This document shows positions 47,906 to 59,400 of a DNA stretch of 64,000 bases, piece by piece (the first letter of the stretch is position 1; each line of letters opens with the position of its first letter). The stretch is from Acanthaster planci (lineage: Eukaryota > Echinodermata > Asteroidea > Valvatida > Acanthasteridae): assembly GCF_001949145.1 (NCBI RefSeq), contig NW_019091361.1:1108769-1172768 (forward strand). The letters run 5' to 3'. The notes under the pieces were generated by a model. It was not told the DNA's origin. It saw only the letters and a list, made by a program, of their open reading frames with translations, and made no database searches. Made by a program: the position numbers and the translations under genes.

Positions 47906-50029
47906 CTTAAGATTACTGATTTCTTAACTGCTATACTTCCTGGAAGGGTGCGCATAACTTAATTGTTACGTTATTGAGATGTAAATTTTTGTCTTGTGCA
48001 GTCTTCCAATATCGATCCGCCTTGTCTGACCATGGAGGTAGAATGTCTGACGCATCTACAATCAATGTTCGGCCAAGTGACCGTAGGACACAGAGTTCGT
48101 CAAACTTTCGAAGGGATTCAAGCGTGTCTTCATGACTGGGTGCCAGCCGGAGTCGGGTTCCTTGACTTTTTAATACTTTTAGTAGGACATGCAACCGACT
48201 CGATCTGTTCATGACACCAGCAAGAAGCCACTTTATTAAATGCAGTATGCTGGCTTAAACTTACTCAAGAGATGTGCGAGTTTAAAATCAATGGCCGGAA
48301 AACTGAAATTTGTTGTGATTGTGATACGACCAAGCGAAATGAGCCTGTAGGGAGTTTTTTTATTTCTAGGTGCATAGGCCTATCCATGTAAAAACCCCGA
48401 ACATTACATCTCCCGTGCTTGGGTCGACTTCCACAACTGTTGAACTAAAGGTCGTATCAACGAGGCTCTTCATAGCAATGAATTTGACTTTGCAACGCTC
48501 TTTGTGATTGAAAAAAAACAGCAAAATAGCAACAGACCATGAATTTAATGATCGTTTCAGGCATTTGAGCTAGTCAATTCTTTTGTCTGCACGCAGCTTT
48601 TTTGCCTTTCAGCTGAATTGATGGAGGTAAGCTTCAGAGCGGCGGAATACGGCGCCACCATAAATATGAATACGTGCACTCAGCCATCGCTGAATGCAGT
48701 AATCTTGGCAGAAGAAAATACCTAGGCCCTAGCCTATAAAATGATCTCATGTGCTGAATTCTGTTTTCCATCCGTATAACAGAATTTTTCTGTCCCACCC
48801 ACAAGAAAGCTTAGGTGCTAATATAATACGACGTTTCTAATTTTAATGGCACTGTAAACAAATAAACAAAAAATAGCGACATGTCCCCCGAGGAAGGGGG
48901 AAGTTTCCCCTCTCCCTGTCATTAAAGTGCCTTACAGAGTTCGGACCACAATACCCAAAATGCAAACATTAACAAATTAACCATGCCTCACCTCAATTAC
49001 ATTCTTTAAATTGTGCTTAATATAGTTGAATGACAATTTCTGTGTTCATAAGTTTGTTAAAATTTAAAAGGCTTTCCTTCTTTCGTTCTCTAGTAGTGAT
49101 GTATATCAGAATTTCACGAAACCACGGTGTATCGTTTCGTTATAAGGAAGATGCTATTTTGTTCCACAATTTATAATTAAGAGAGTGAGAGTGGCCTCGA
49201 GCCTGAGGCGTGAAAGGGCGGAGTCGAGTCGGGACAGCCTTTTTTTCTTTCGTCATTATTGGTAAGTACAACACTAGTAGCAGCTGATCAGACAAACCTA
49301 TTTACTTATACCAGTTGATCAAGGAATAAGTTGGGATGGAGAGGCCAACTCTTGTGTCAGGGGACCGGACAACAGGGCATTCATAAGTTGCGTGCTCTCT
49401 GCTCGTCAGCTTCCTCAATGACACATACGGTCGATGGGCGTAGTCTAGCGGAACATGCTCAAGTTGGAGCGGCTACCAAACAACACAGTATACCGCTAAA
49501 CAACTCTAATCACACCGCTGTAGACGGTAAATCTGTTCCGTAAAACTATCAGGGGACAGAGGTACCTGGCTGAAAGTGCCCTCCCGGTCCGGTAATCACT
49601 CCCCCTCCAGGTTATTCTGTCCTCTCCAAGTATTTTTGTCCCCTATCAGTTTTGTCATGCATGAGCTATTTTTATGTTGGTTTGATGATGAGTTCAGTAC
49701 AAATGAAAAACAGTTAGGGTTCTCAGCCCTTCATTAAGTTTTAAATTGGGGGCGGGGTGGATATGAGATGTAAAATCAATCAAATTATGTTTCAGCAAGA
49801 AATCGGAAAAGGCAGCAATCCGTGAAGTTCTGCAGATTTCTTGCACGCATAACAGTCTGTTGGTCGGCGCGGTGTAGCTATCATGGTCTACTCTTGTAGA
49901 AGAACTTGAAAACGACGGAAAGCCTACGGAAGGTACTTTGACTCTACGATCGCCCGACCATGTCCAAAATGATTTTTAAAAAGGCGATATGTAGTGTCCA
50001 CGATACTGGACCGTACGCGCACTCAAACA

Positions 50030-50140
50030 ACAGCGCTGCGAAACAACACTTAATACCACGCTAGCGTTGCAAAACAACCACCATGCTATCTGAAACAACA
50101 CTCACCATGCTGTAAAGTGTGGTCTTAATAGTACACCATA
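50030..50140 (-). mobile_element. Orphan end of a transposon related to 36310-37166
   Basis: Reverse-complemented, the terminus reads TGGTGTACTATTAAGACCAC, close to TGGTGTTCTATTCAGGCCAC of the 36310 element, and it too is followed by TA. Inward lie AACAACACTCACCATGCTG-like units resembling the subterminal repeats of that element. No convincing opposite end was found. It lies about 220 bp upstream of the ZCCHC4 start codon. Confidence 0.5.
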
Positions 50141-50359
50141 ATTGAGCATTACCACTCCTTTGGGGGCTCGCATAACATCCTAAACAATGTGAACCGAAAC
50201 AATACGAGAGACTTGGAAAAAGTCTAGCGATCAATCCTTTGGTAAGGTAGTCTCTTGAGGGCGCTTGTGCATGTATGCCACGGATGTGTGCCCAGTCTCA
50301 AGAAAACGTGTCTTCAGAAGTGCCCTTGTGCTTTGTAATTGTGGCTTCCAAGATATACA

Positions 50360-50435
50360 ATGTGTGCAGCAAACACTTCCAGCAGTCTAGGGGTAGACGT
50401 CTGTCTGGAACGTAATTCACCGCATTGTCCACATG
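50360..50435 (+). CDS. ZCCHC4: ZCCHC4 exon 1
   Basis: This 76-bp exon encodes 25 residues plus one base, ending in CPHG, the start of the GRF zinc finger. The final Gly codon is split after its first base, which fits exon 2 exactly. The donor is GTTTGT, acceptable but not strong. An in-frame TAA lies 21 bases before the ATG. Confidence 0.85.
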
Positions 50436-53400
50436 GTTTGTATTCGTCACCACCATGACCAGTAGCATAAACGTTACACTTAGAACTGTTGGGTCCGACG
50501 CACGTCTGCTCCGCTCCCACGGGGAGGACGTCGGACCCCCACAGAGTTGGTGTGCCGTAGGTTATCTGGTCATGTTTTGTTTGGCTTTCAGGTTTAGGTT
50601 CACTTTATTTTCACATAAGGGTAGAGTTGGAGTCCCTAAAATGCTATGCTTGTCGAGTACTCGGAGTAGGGACCTCAGCTTACATAAATACCTACATGTA
50701 GACTACAACATGTACGTGTATGAATTACCACATTCACAGACATTACATCAAAAACATACTTAGGTCTAGTATACGTACGTAGGCTATTACCATGATTACT
50801 AAGCATAATTAAGACAGTAATTAAAAATATTAAAAGAAAGGCATTAGTAGGATCTGTAACCTTTCTTGGTTGCTGATGACCATGCTGACCATACGATAGG
50901 TCAGTACATGTATGCGCGGTTGCCGGATATTTGCATGGTAGGTTGATCTTTTCTTACTGCCACAGGCCTCGGGCATGTCACCCAAACTAATTCATGGCTG
51001 TTTCTAGTGCTATGGTTGGGCTGGCCCAACTACTATACAGTGGTCCAGTATGCTCAGTACATGTATGTGCCAAACTGCCCAAAGTCATTTTATTTCCAAT
51101 GTCATACATGAAGTGCCGTGTGTCAAGCGTGAGATGCATAAAATTTGGATAAGGCTAAGAGATTTTCTGAACTAGAAATTGGTCAACAGCAGTTGGGTCA
51201 GCCCAACTGCAGCCCTATAGTTGGGACAGACGCTATAGTTAGGGCATAATAACTGTAAAAAAATTCTTTTAAAAAAAAAGTATATTCCATTTATAAGTCC
51301 TAAAGCTAGAGATTTCATCTCCCTTCCCCCGATCTGCTCTTGCTGATAGAACACAGTGGCATGAGCTGGAATTGCAGAGTTAGTGGTCTATTTTTGTACC
51401 CCCTGATCCTCAGAAAGTTGCTATATTATCCTTTTGTAGTTTTGAAATTTATGAAACCCTCAAGTTAAATTGCAGGTGATTTCACTTTGCTGTTTGTCAT
51501 TCATGGCTAGATTTTTTGAAAGGAAAAAAGTCTGACATTGCACCACATGTGCATGTAGGTTCGAATCCTGTTTGTGAAATGGTGGGAATTCACTGTGACA
51601 GTATATGTAAGCATGGAACCAGACAAAGATTTGTCAATGTAAAGTTTCTGAAGTCCCCCAAAGTCCTGACTGCACATGTTTCCATGACGCAATACAGCAA
51701 AATTTTAGTTCCAGCCTCTACTGCCTTAAAACACTGAGACTTCAAGAAGTGTAGGCCTACCGCTGGGATTGAATCCTGTAAGCCAAAGACCTGTGCACTG
51801 TCTTGATTCCAGTGCCAACTATGAATAGGAATTTTTTGTACATGTATATTGTCGCCCTACATTTATACTTATATTATGGAGGAATGCCACGCAGTGGGAT
51901 GCATAAATACATGTAATTAGCAGTGGTGGCTTTTTAGTGAAATAGGTTGAGGTAATCATCCTGGAATTTCGAAAATTCATCATGGAAAAGTTAGAGAATT
52001 TTGTTTTCATGAAATGCTTGAATCCTGAATCCTAATTTTTGACATACAGTACGTGTTATTATACATTGCAAAAATTTCTGTTGTACATGTACATTTACAT
52101 GTTTTCCATTTCTAGGTGAGCTATTTACATTGCCTCCTGTTTTGGGGGGAAAAACATGTCAACACAAGTCAGTCTTCTTTTTACACAGTGGCACAATTTT
52201 CATCATTTAGTGGAGAATGTTGATAGAATATGTGTTGGCAGCAGTGGCGTAGCTAGGATTTTACTAGCAGGGGGCACAAAGGGGGCACCGGCACCTTATG
52301 GGAGGCACCAGCTTTCAGTGGTGGGGCACCAGCTTTCAGTGGTGGGGCACCAGCTTTCAGTGGTGGGGTACCAGCTTTTCAGTGGTGGGGTACCAGCTTT
52401 CAGTGGTGGGGCACCAGCTTTCAGTGGTGTGGTTTTTGGGGCAAGTTTTTGTTTACCTTGTTCAGTATCCATTCATCCGTTTTTTTTCAGTGGGGGGCAC
52501 CTTGGGGGCATTAGGAAATTGTGGGGGGGGATGTGCCCCCCCCCCACTGGTTGGCTGTTGAAAAGATACGATACATGATAATATACATATACCATAGGAA
52601 TGGAGTCCAGAGACTGCAGACCTGACACCTCAGAATTGAAGACATGTCTTCAACTGCCTTGCCTGCATTTTACCCTTGATTCAAGGAAAGGCTTACAAAC
52701 TTCCTGTTCTCAAGCACGGGGAACTTTCAGAAAACCGAGAACATACACCACCATGTGATCTTTAGTAAGGAGGCTCTGTCTTCAGCATTTTGTACCACTG
52801 AGTGAAACCAAGTTACTTAGGTATGAAGCTTGACACTGCATTGATGCATTTTCAAAGTTTTGAACCATTCTGTTTGCATGCAGGTCCAACACTCCTTTTT
52901 GAGCGTTACGCATCCAAAGGTCATCATGCAAAAGAGCGGTACTACGCATGCTCAGCATGTCGGGACAGGAAGGATTGCAGCTTCTTTCAGTCAGCCGATG
53001 AGAGGGTGTCGGAGACTAGGTCAAAGGTCAGAGAAGAGCATAACAGAGCACAACAGCCATGGAAAAGCCACGAGGACTTTTACAAAAGGTACATGCATTT
53101 CCTTTCTGTAACCTGTCCTCAAAAAAGAAATGTGAAATATGACTAATGAACCTATGGACATTGTTATGTGCACAGATGCTAACTTGTGTGATTTAGGTGT
53201 AGTTTTTACGATTTGTTTCGTCCATTTATGACTGTACGAGCCAGACTAAGATTTTTACAATTTCCAACTCGAAGGTACAAAACCATACAGTTGTCTATAA
53301 ACTGTACGTAAGCCAGCAGGGAGCCGGCCGGCCTCGTTAAGCGCGCATCAGAAATTTGTTGCTGACATCCCGCAGTGTGTGCATACAAACTGCATGAGTA

Positions 53401-56400
53401 GCAGTAGAAACCAGCATTGTTGAATCATCCATTCATCCCAATTAACGCTATGACGAACAGGGGGCGAATAGGCTCGATTGCACTTCATATGCAACATGAT
53501 TGTGTACATCCATGCATGGTACATGTACCGATATCGTACACACGTGTGTCGAACGTCATGATCGTACTAAGGTTGACCAGATCGGAGTGGAGGACTGTCG
53601 AGGATTTGATTCTTGGATATTTGGTGGTCTGGATTTGTTTTGCACAGTGGCAACAAGTGAGCTGAAGATCAGGGACGAATACGCCACAAAAATGGACCTT
53701 TATTGCAAAGTCTTGTCGACAAATGTTGTCGTGGAGAAGCTTACGTGTTTTGCAACGCATGTAACTGTGACATGATAAATATTGCCCACAGTGGATCTTA
53801 CGACACTGAGAAGCACGTTGGTTAGGGCCAAGAAAAAATAGCTCTGCCTGTGATTAAGTAGGGTAGGTAGGTAAGGATTTTTGGACAGTTTTTTTGTGCT
53901 GATTGAACAGGACAGAAAGTGCCCAAAATTGCTACAAAAGTGAAAACTTAGCAGAATTAATGTGGAAATATAATCAACTATTAATTACATTTATTACAGT
54001 GTTAGTCAGGTAAATTACAAGTGTTTTGAAGTGAAAAGAAGTTGTTGACAGGTGTTTGTTTTGAAAGAAAAGACAACAGGATTTTTAAAAACTTTTTTCT
54101 AATTTGCCGATGAAAATTTGGGGGGTTGCGCCAAAAAATTGGGATTGGTCAGGGAACCGGAACTGGAAGTGTGATAGGATTACACTTTTTCATTTTGAAA
54201 AGTTGGCATCTCTGAGTTAGTATTGAGTTGTGACAGGCCAAAGGAGCATTTGATATTTGCCCATGATACAATGTAATATGAGTTCTACCTCATGAATTTG
54301 TTATTACATGTAGCTCCATAACATTTTCAATTAGGGATGAGATGAGGCCCAGGCAGGGAGCGTGACTTGGCTTGTATAGGGTCTGAAACCAGCACAGACG
54401 GTGGCTGACGTATGGCCCATGTGTCGTTTGAGAGTTGGCCTTGTTGGAGACTGTGATAAGACACAGTTTGGGAGCTTGAGATTTGGTCAAGGTGGGGACT
54501 AAGAGCCCAAAGGCAGGCTGTCCAACCAAACTGTGTTTGTGGGTTGTAGAAGAGGCACATACAGCTCGGTGTACTGAATGGGGAAAGCCTGGCCAAGATA
54601 AGATGGGAAGATGGATATTAGCAATAATTCAGAATCATTTGGACGCTAAGCAAACAAGCATATCCTTGGAATAATTCAGAATCATTTGGACGCTAAGCAA
54701 ACGAACATACAGTATCCTTAGAATAATTTAGAATCATTTGGACATTAAGCAAACAAACATATCCTTGGAAACAAGAAGACTTGGTCACAGTTTCTTTATG
54801 TCGTTTATATTTCTCTCTGTGCCTTGATTTTAGTTGTCCAAATGGAACTTGAAAATTGGGCATGCCAACAAAAAACCTAAACTTTGCCCCTTCTAGCAGA
54901 ATTCTCCAGTGCAGACAATTCACAGCAGGATAGCTTCATTAAGATCTTGTTCTATCCAGGGAGATGTGATTTTATTCCATTCAGGATGGAGGCCACAAAG
55001 GACTTGAAATGGAAGGACAGGAGGTTTTGTGTGGACTGCAGCTTGTTGCTCTACCCAAGGGAATTCAGGGAACACGCCAAGCACACGGTGAAATCCAGCC
55101 TGACCGACGAGGAGCTCAGACAACCATCCCACCTGCTAGTTCCTCTAGAGAACAGTAAGACAAATGCGGTGAGTATAAAGTTGGAGTCCAGAAATCTTCT
55201 GTGGATCCTTTGATCCTTTGATCCTGTGAGTGATCATGGGAGGGCATTCCTGGATTACAGCCAGTTACAGTGTCCCAGCCCATCTGCCTCCTTGCCAGCT
55301 ACTGGTACATGGGGGTATATACCCCCTATTTCCGGCACAAATTCATGCCACTGGCCATGTATCAAGTAGACACAAATGAGAAGTGGAACACACTCTACTG
55401 TGATAAGAATAGCGTAGTGTCTAGGGTAGATTCATTTTTTGAGGCATGTTTCCATGTTTTGGAAACGCTTCAGCAGGCAGGAACTGTTTTTTGGGAGGAC
55501 ATGTTGTTTGTAGTGTGTTCCTCATTGCCCTATTGTTTTATATTACTCTGTTTCTTTTTTAACCCTACCCCCCAGGTCCTTTTATTAAGAACCATCCTGA
55601 ATCCTCCGAAATCTTCCAATTTTCAACATAAGAAAATTGCATTCAGCCCAAATCCGCTAAAATCCTCCAAAACTTCTTGAAAATGTCATTTGGAAGTGTG
55701 CCTAACTGCCCGAATCCTTCAAAATCCTCTGGCAATTCCTGTGCGAATGGCACTCTTGAGCTGTGCGGTTGATTCAAAAGAAATGTCGGGCTGAAATTGT
55801 GCTTGACTAAGCAGAAACAACATAAGGTCTAATCCACGATCTTCACGTATGGCATCCTTCAGAATCAGCCATGCACTTTTGCCATACATCCTGAATCCTC
55901 CAAATTCCTCCACTTTGCAGAAAAGGATTTTGGAGGGTATTGGAGGGTTAGGGTTAGTTATAGGTTTTGCCCTTACCCAGCGTATATGTTTTTATAAATA
56001 CTGTATACTCGGTAATATTCATCGACCAATCATATATGTCACTTAAGGGCCAAAACTGTAATTAAAATCCTCGATGCAAAATACAGGTACATGTGCATCT
56101 TGAAACTCCGGTTCTTGTTGCGTCACCATCTTGACCCTGGTTAGATTTGTGCTGTGCACCCCCTACCCAATTTGTTCGTTAACAATACCGGATACATTTT
56201 GTCTTTCAGCAATATCTGTTTTCACAGGAGGCTACCGAATTCCTGGTGTCGAGTGTCAAGGAGTTAGGCTTTGACCGAGTTCTGTGTGTGGGAGTGCCGA
56301 GGTATTAAAATGTGATATCTTTGAATGTTTACAATTTCATCAAACTGTAGAGTGATCTTAGCATTTAGAAGACATGTCTGAGGTGGCCAAATCCATGTTC

Positions 56401-59400
56401 CTACTAGAGAAATGCGCGTGCCTGTATGCACCTCACATGTATGGCTTATGCCTCAGCACAAACCACTTCAGCATTGTCTGCTAAATGTAGCTGCCTTTAA
56501 GTAAGTTCACAGCTTTCCAATCAGAATGTAATGAATTGAAAAAGTCCAGCAGGTGGTTTCGTCAGAAGTGGTTCCACTTTGCCACAATAAAAAACATAAA
56601 TGTTGCCTGTGCAAACTCTTTAAGCAAACCCATATTAAGGAAAGTGCAAAAATGTAGTGTACAATTTTATCCTCACATCAGTTTCTGAGAATATTATTTA
56701 CAAGCACTTTTCAAAAGTATTTGGTTTGTTTGATCTGACTTACATGTATGCAACACCCTCCTTCCAGAGGCAAGTTTCTCTCAGTTGTTGCTTTATATAT
56801 ACATGTAATTTAAAATTCTCATCACTGTAGAAGTACTTGCAGGCCTCTGTCTGTGTAAATCTGTCCTGCCCTGTTCAATTCATTTTTAAAATCTGCCCTA
56901 ACTTGTTTCTTTTGCAAAGGCTCATCCAACACATTTGGCACATTTCTAGCTTTGTAATGGATCATGGTCTTCATTTTGAAAGTCCTGTTAGGAGTTGTGA
57001 GGGTCTTCTGGTCTTTTTAGACTTTGTGTGCAAGAAGTAAGAACGATTTGAATCTGAACCAATCTTTAGAGGCCTGAAATCAGTGGAAAGAGGCCTTCAA
57101 TCAGAGGAAGTGTGCACTGTGTTGTGGTTAAAAGTCAGTGTTGTTAATCAGCGATTGTGCATGGCTTTAAATCATTGTGTCTTGTCCACACAGCCACAAT
57201 TTCCACAGTCGAGTCATGCAACTGGCTTACCTTATGACACGGGATACCACATATATCACAATTTCGTCTTTTGTTGACAGCGGTCTCACTCACTGGATAT
57301 CTACCAACTGCAAGGCGTTGTAACTGACATTGACCTACCACTTGAGCTAGAAACAGGCCTTCTGAGGATAATAATTTTCCAGGGATAAATGTTGGTGGGC
57401 GTACCATCTTGTGAATTGTTCCTATTGTCCACACATACGTGCTTACTGTTTATTTTAAATGCATTTCATCAGTCCCAAAGAAGTTGAGCATGGTGTAAGG
57501 AGTCCTCTTTCTGCTTTTGTTTTTAGATTACATGAAGCGATTCAGACAAGGCAGTCATTGGGGCTGAACAGTCTTCTACTGGATATAGATCACAGATACG
57601 TAAGGCTGCACACACTCAGAAATCTATTTTTACAGTTGTGGTAAGCAATGATATAACATGGCCTGAAGCTGCCCAGATGCTTCAGAATCTAAAAAAAAGG
57701 TTTAGTAGGATTTTGTAGGGCCAGGGAAGGTAGAGCAAGTGAATTCTTACTTTACAATTAGTATATTCCCCCTTAAGTAAATAGCAAGAACATTGTGCAC
57801 TGATGAATTTGGGTAGATTCGTAAGTCATTAAATGGGGGGAGGGGCTGAAGATCTACCCCCTGTTTTTTTTCCATCATCACAATGCTTTTTCTTTTCTGT
57901 CCCGAACGTTCTGGAGCTATTCCAGTAATGTCTCATGATCATATTGACATCAATTATAAATAGAAAAAAATAGACATACCATTCTCTTGAGATGACAATT
58001 TTTCTGAGGCAGGTCAGCCAAAAATGTCAGTTTTGAAGTTTCCCAATGACATGCTCAAGACACACGGCACAATAAGGCCATAAACTACAAATGACCATCA
58101 AACAAAACACTGTGTTAGATTGCACTGGTGCTTAAGAGATGTGCTCATAATGAAAGTATTTACGTGCTGCTGTGAGATGGTCCAAAAACAGCTGAATCAG
58201 GGTTAAAATTCGTGGCGAAAATGTCTAGGGAGTAAACTGGGAGTACTTTGATGCAGATTGCACATGGTGTTTGATGAATACTGCCCTCTACTGATTTCAA
58301 AGCCAGACTTGTTTTGAGATAATGTCTTTTCAACTTTTGTCAGTACACATGTACATGTTATCCTTGACTTCATTGCAGACGAATGTGTACCTGTAGTATG
58401 TTAAGGCAAAAAAAAATCTTTGGTCAGCGTGCACATCGATTTCAAGCATAGGCGTCAAGTTTTTTTTCTCTGCTAGAGCTGCTACAGTGCCCTCTATTGC
58501 CAAACTGCCTCAAGATTTTTGCAGGCAGCTCGATCTTTTACTCAGGGCGATACATCTGGATGAGATTGATGTTGAACAATGATAGCAGACTATGGATACG
58601 AAGTTGTATGTAGTCAGCTTATAATCATAATGAAGCTGGTCTAGTCCCATGACTCGACAACGTGTCTGCAATTGTCCATACAATCCGACCCTGGAGGAGC
58701 GGCGTCACCGCATCAATTTAGGAACGTCAGTCTGACCAGAGACAAACTGTATTTTTCTTGCTTAATTTCCAGTGTTTAAATGAATAGCTGTCAGTTATAT
58801 AACAAGTTTCTGTAAAGGTCAAACAACTTTGGGAAAATCATTTAGATGTGTCATAATTAAGGCCTGAGCTCTGACAAGGTCTCCCAAGTCCATCAGAGGT
58901 GGTTGAGTCTCAAGTCAAAGTCATACACTTATCAAAATGAACTGTGATATTCTTTGGTCATAGTTATCCTTGCTTCTGTTTACTTATGTCCATACGATTG
59001 AATTCACTTGTGACAGAACTTTGATAGACTTAGCCAAATTACTGAAACTGTGGTGAATATACAGCCATTGACGATTATTACAAGATTTTAATCAATTTTC
59101 TGATTCCATTTATTTACGAATACATGTACTTTTTGCTTAAAGTCACATTGAAACCGATCTTACAGTATGCATATAAAAGGAAGTAAAGATCATCAGATTC
59201 AACCACCGTAAACTTTATTGGTAATTTTTTAAAGGAGCATAGGTTATTGCCAGCTTCTCATTTTTCACAAAAGAGAGATGAGGGAAGGGGTGTATGTTGG
59301 TATGTTGGGAGCCAGGGCTAGGATAGGGTACAGTGGAAGGTCAGTTGTCAGTAAAATTGTCACTATAAAAACCCTGATATTTAATTTTTGCCGGTATCTG

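Larger units (their letters stand above)
46533..50359. other. Region between the sulfotransferase-like gene and ZCCHC4
   Basis: The two genes are transcribed away from each other, so this 3.8-kb region holds both promoters. It contains one copy of a dispersed repeat (47695-47905), a 12-bp-arm hairpin at 47588-47615 (CATGGAGGAAGG/CCTTCCTCCATG), and a transposon-like end at 50030-50140. A possible donor (ATTATTG then GTAAGTAC) at about 49261 follows a CpG-containing patch and might mark a non-coding first exon. A 93-codon minus-strand frame at 47931-48212 is unrecognised. Confidence 0.45.

Noticed and set aside
51555-51580. tRNA-like T-arm (GGTTCGAATCC)
   Set aside because: No matching acceptor stem, D-arm or anticodon arm upstream; stem pairing is mostly wobble.
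52156-52578. 140-codon plus-strand frame with HQLSVVG-type repeats
   Set aside because: It is only the translation of the 21-bp tandem array inside an intronic element; no conserved domain and no splice logic.
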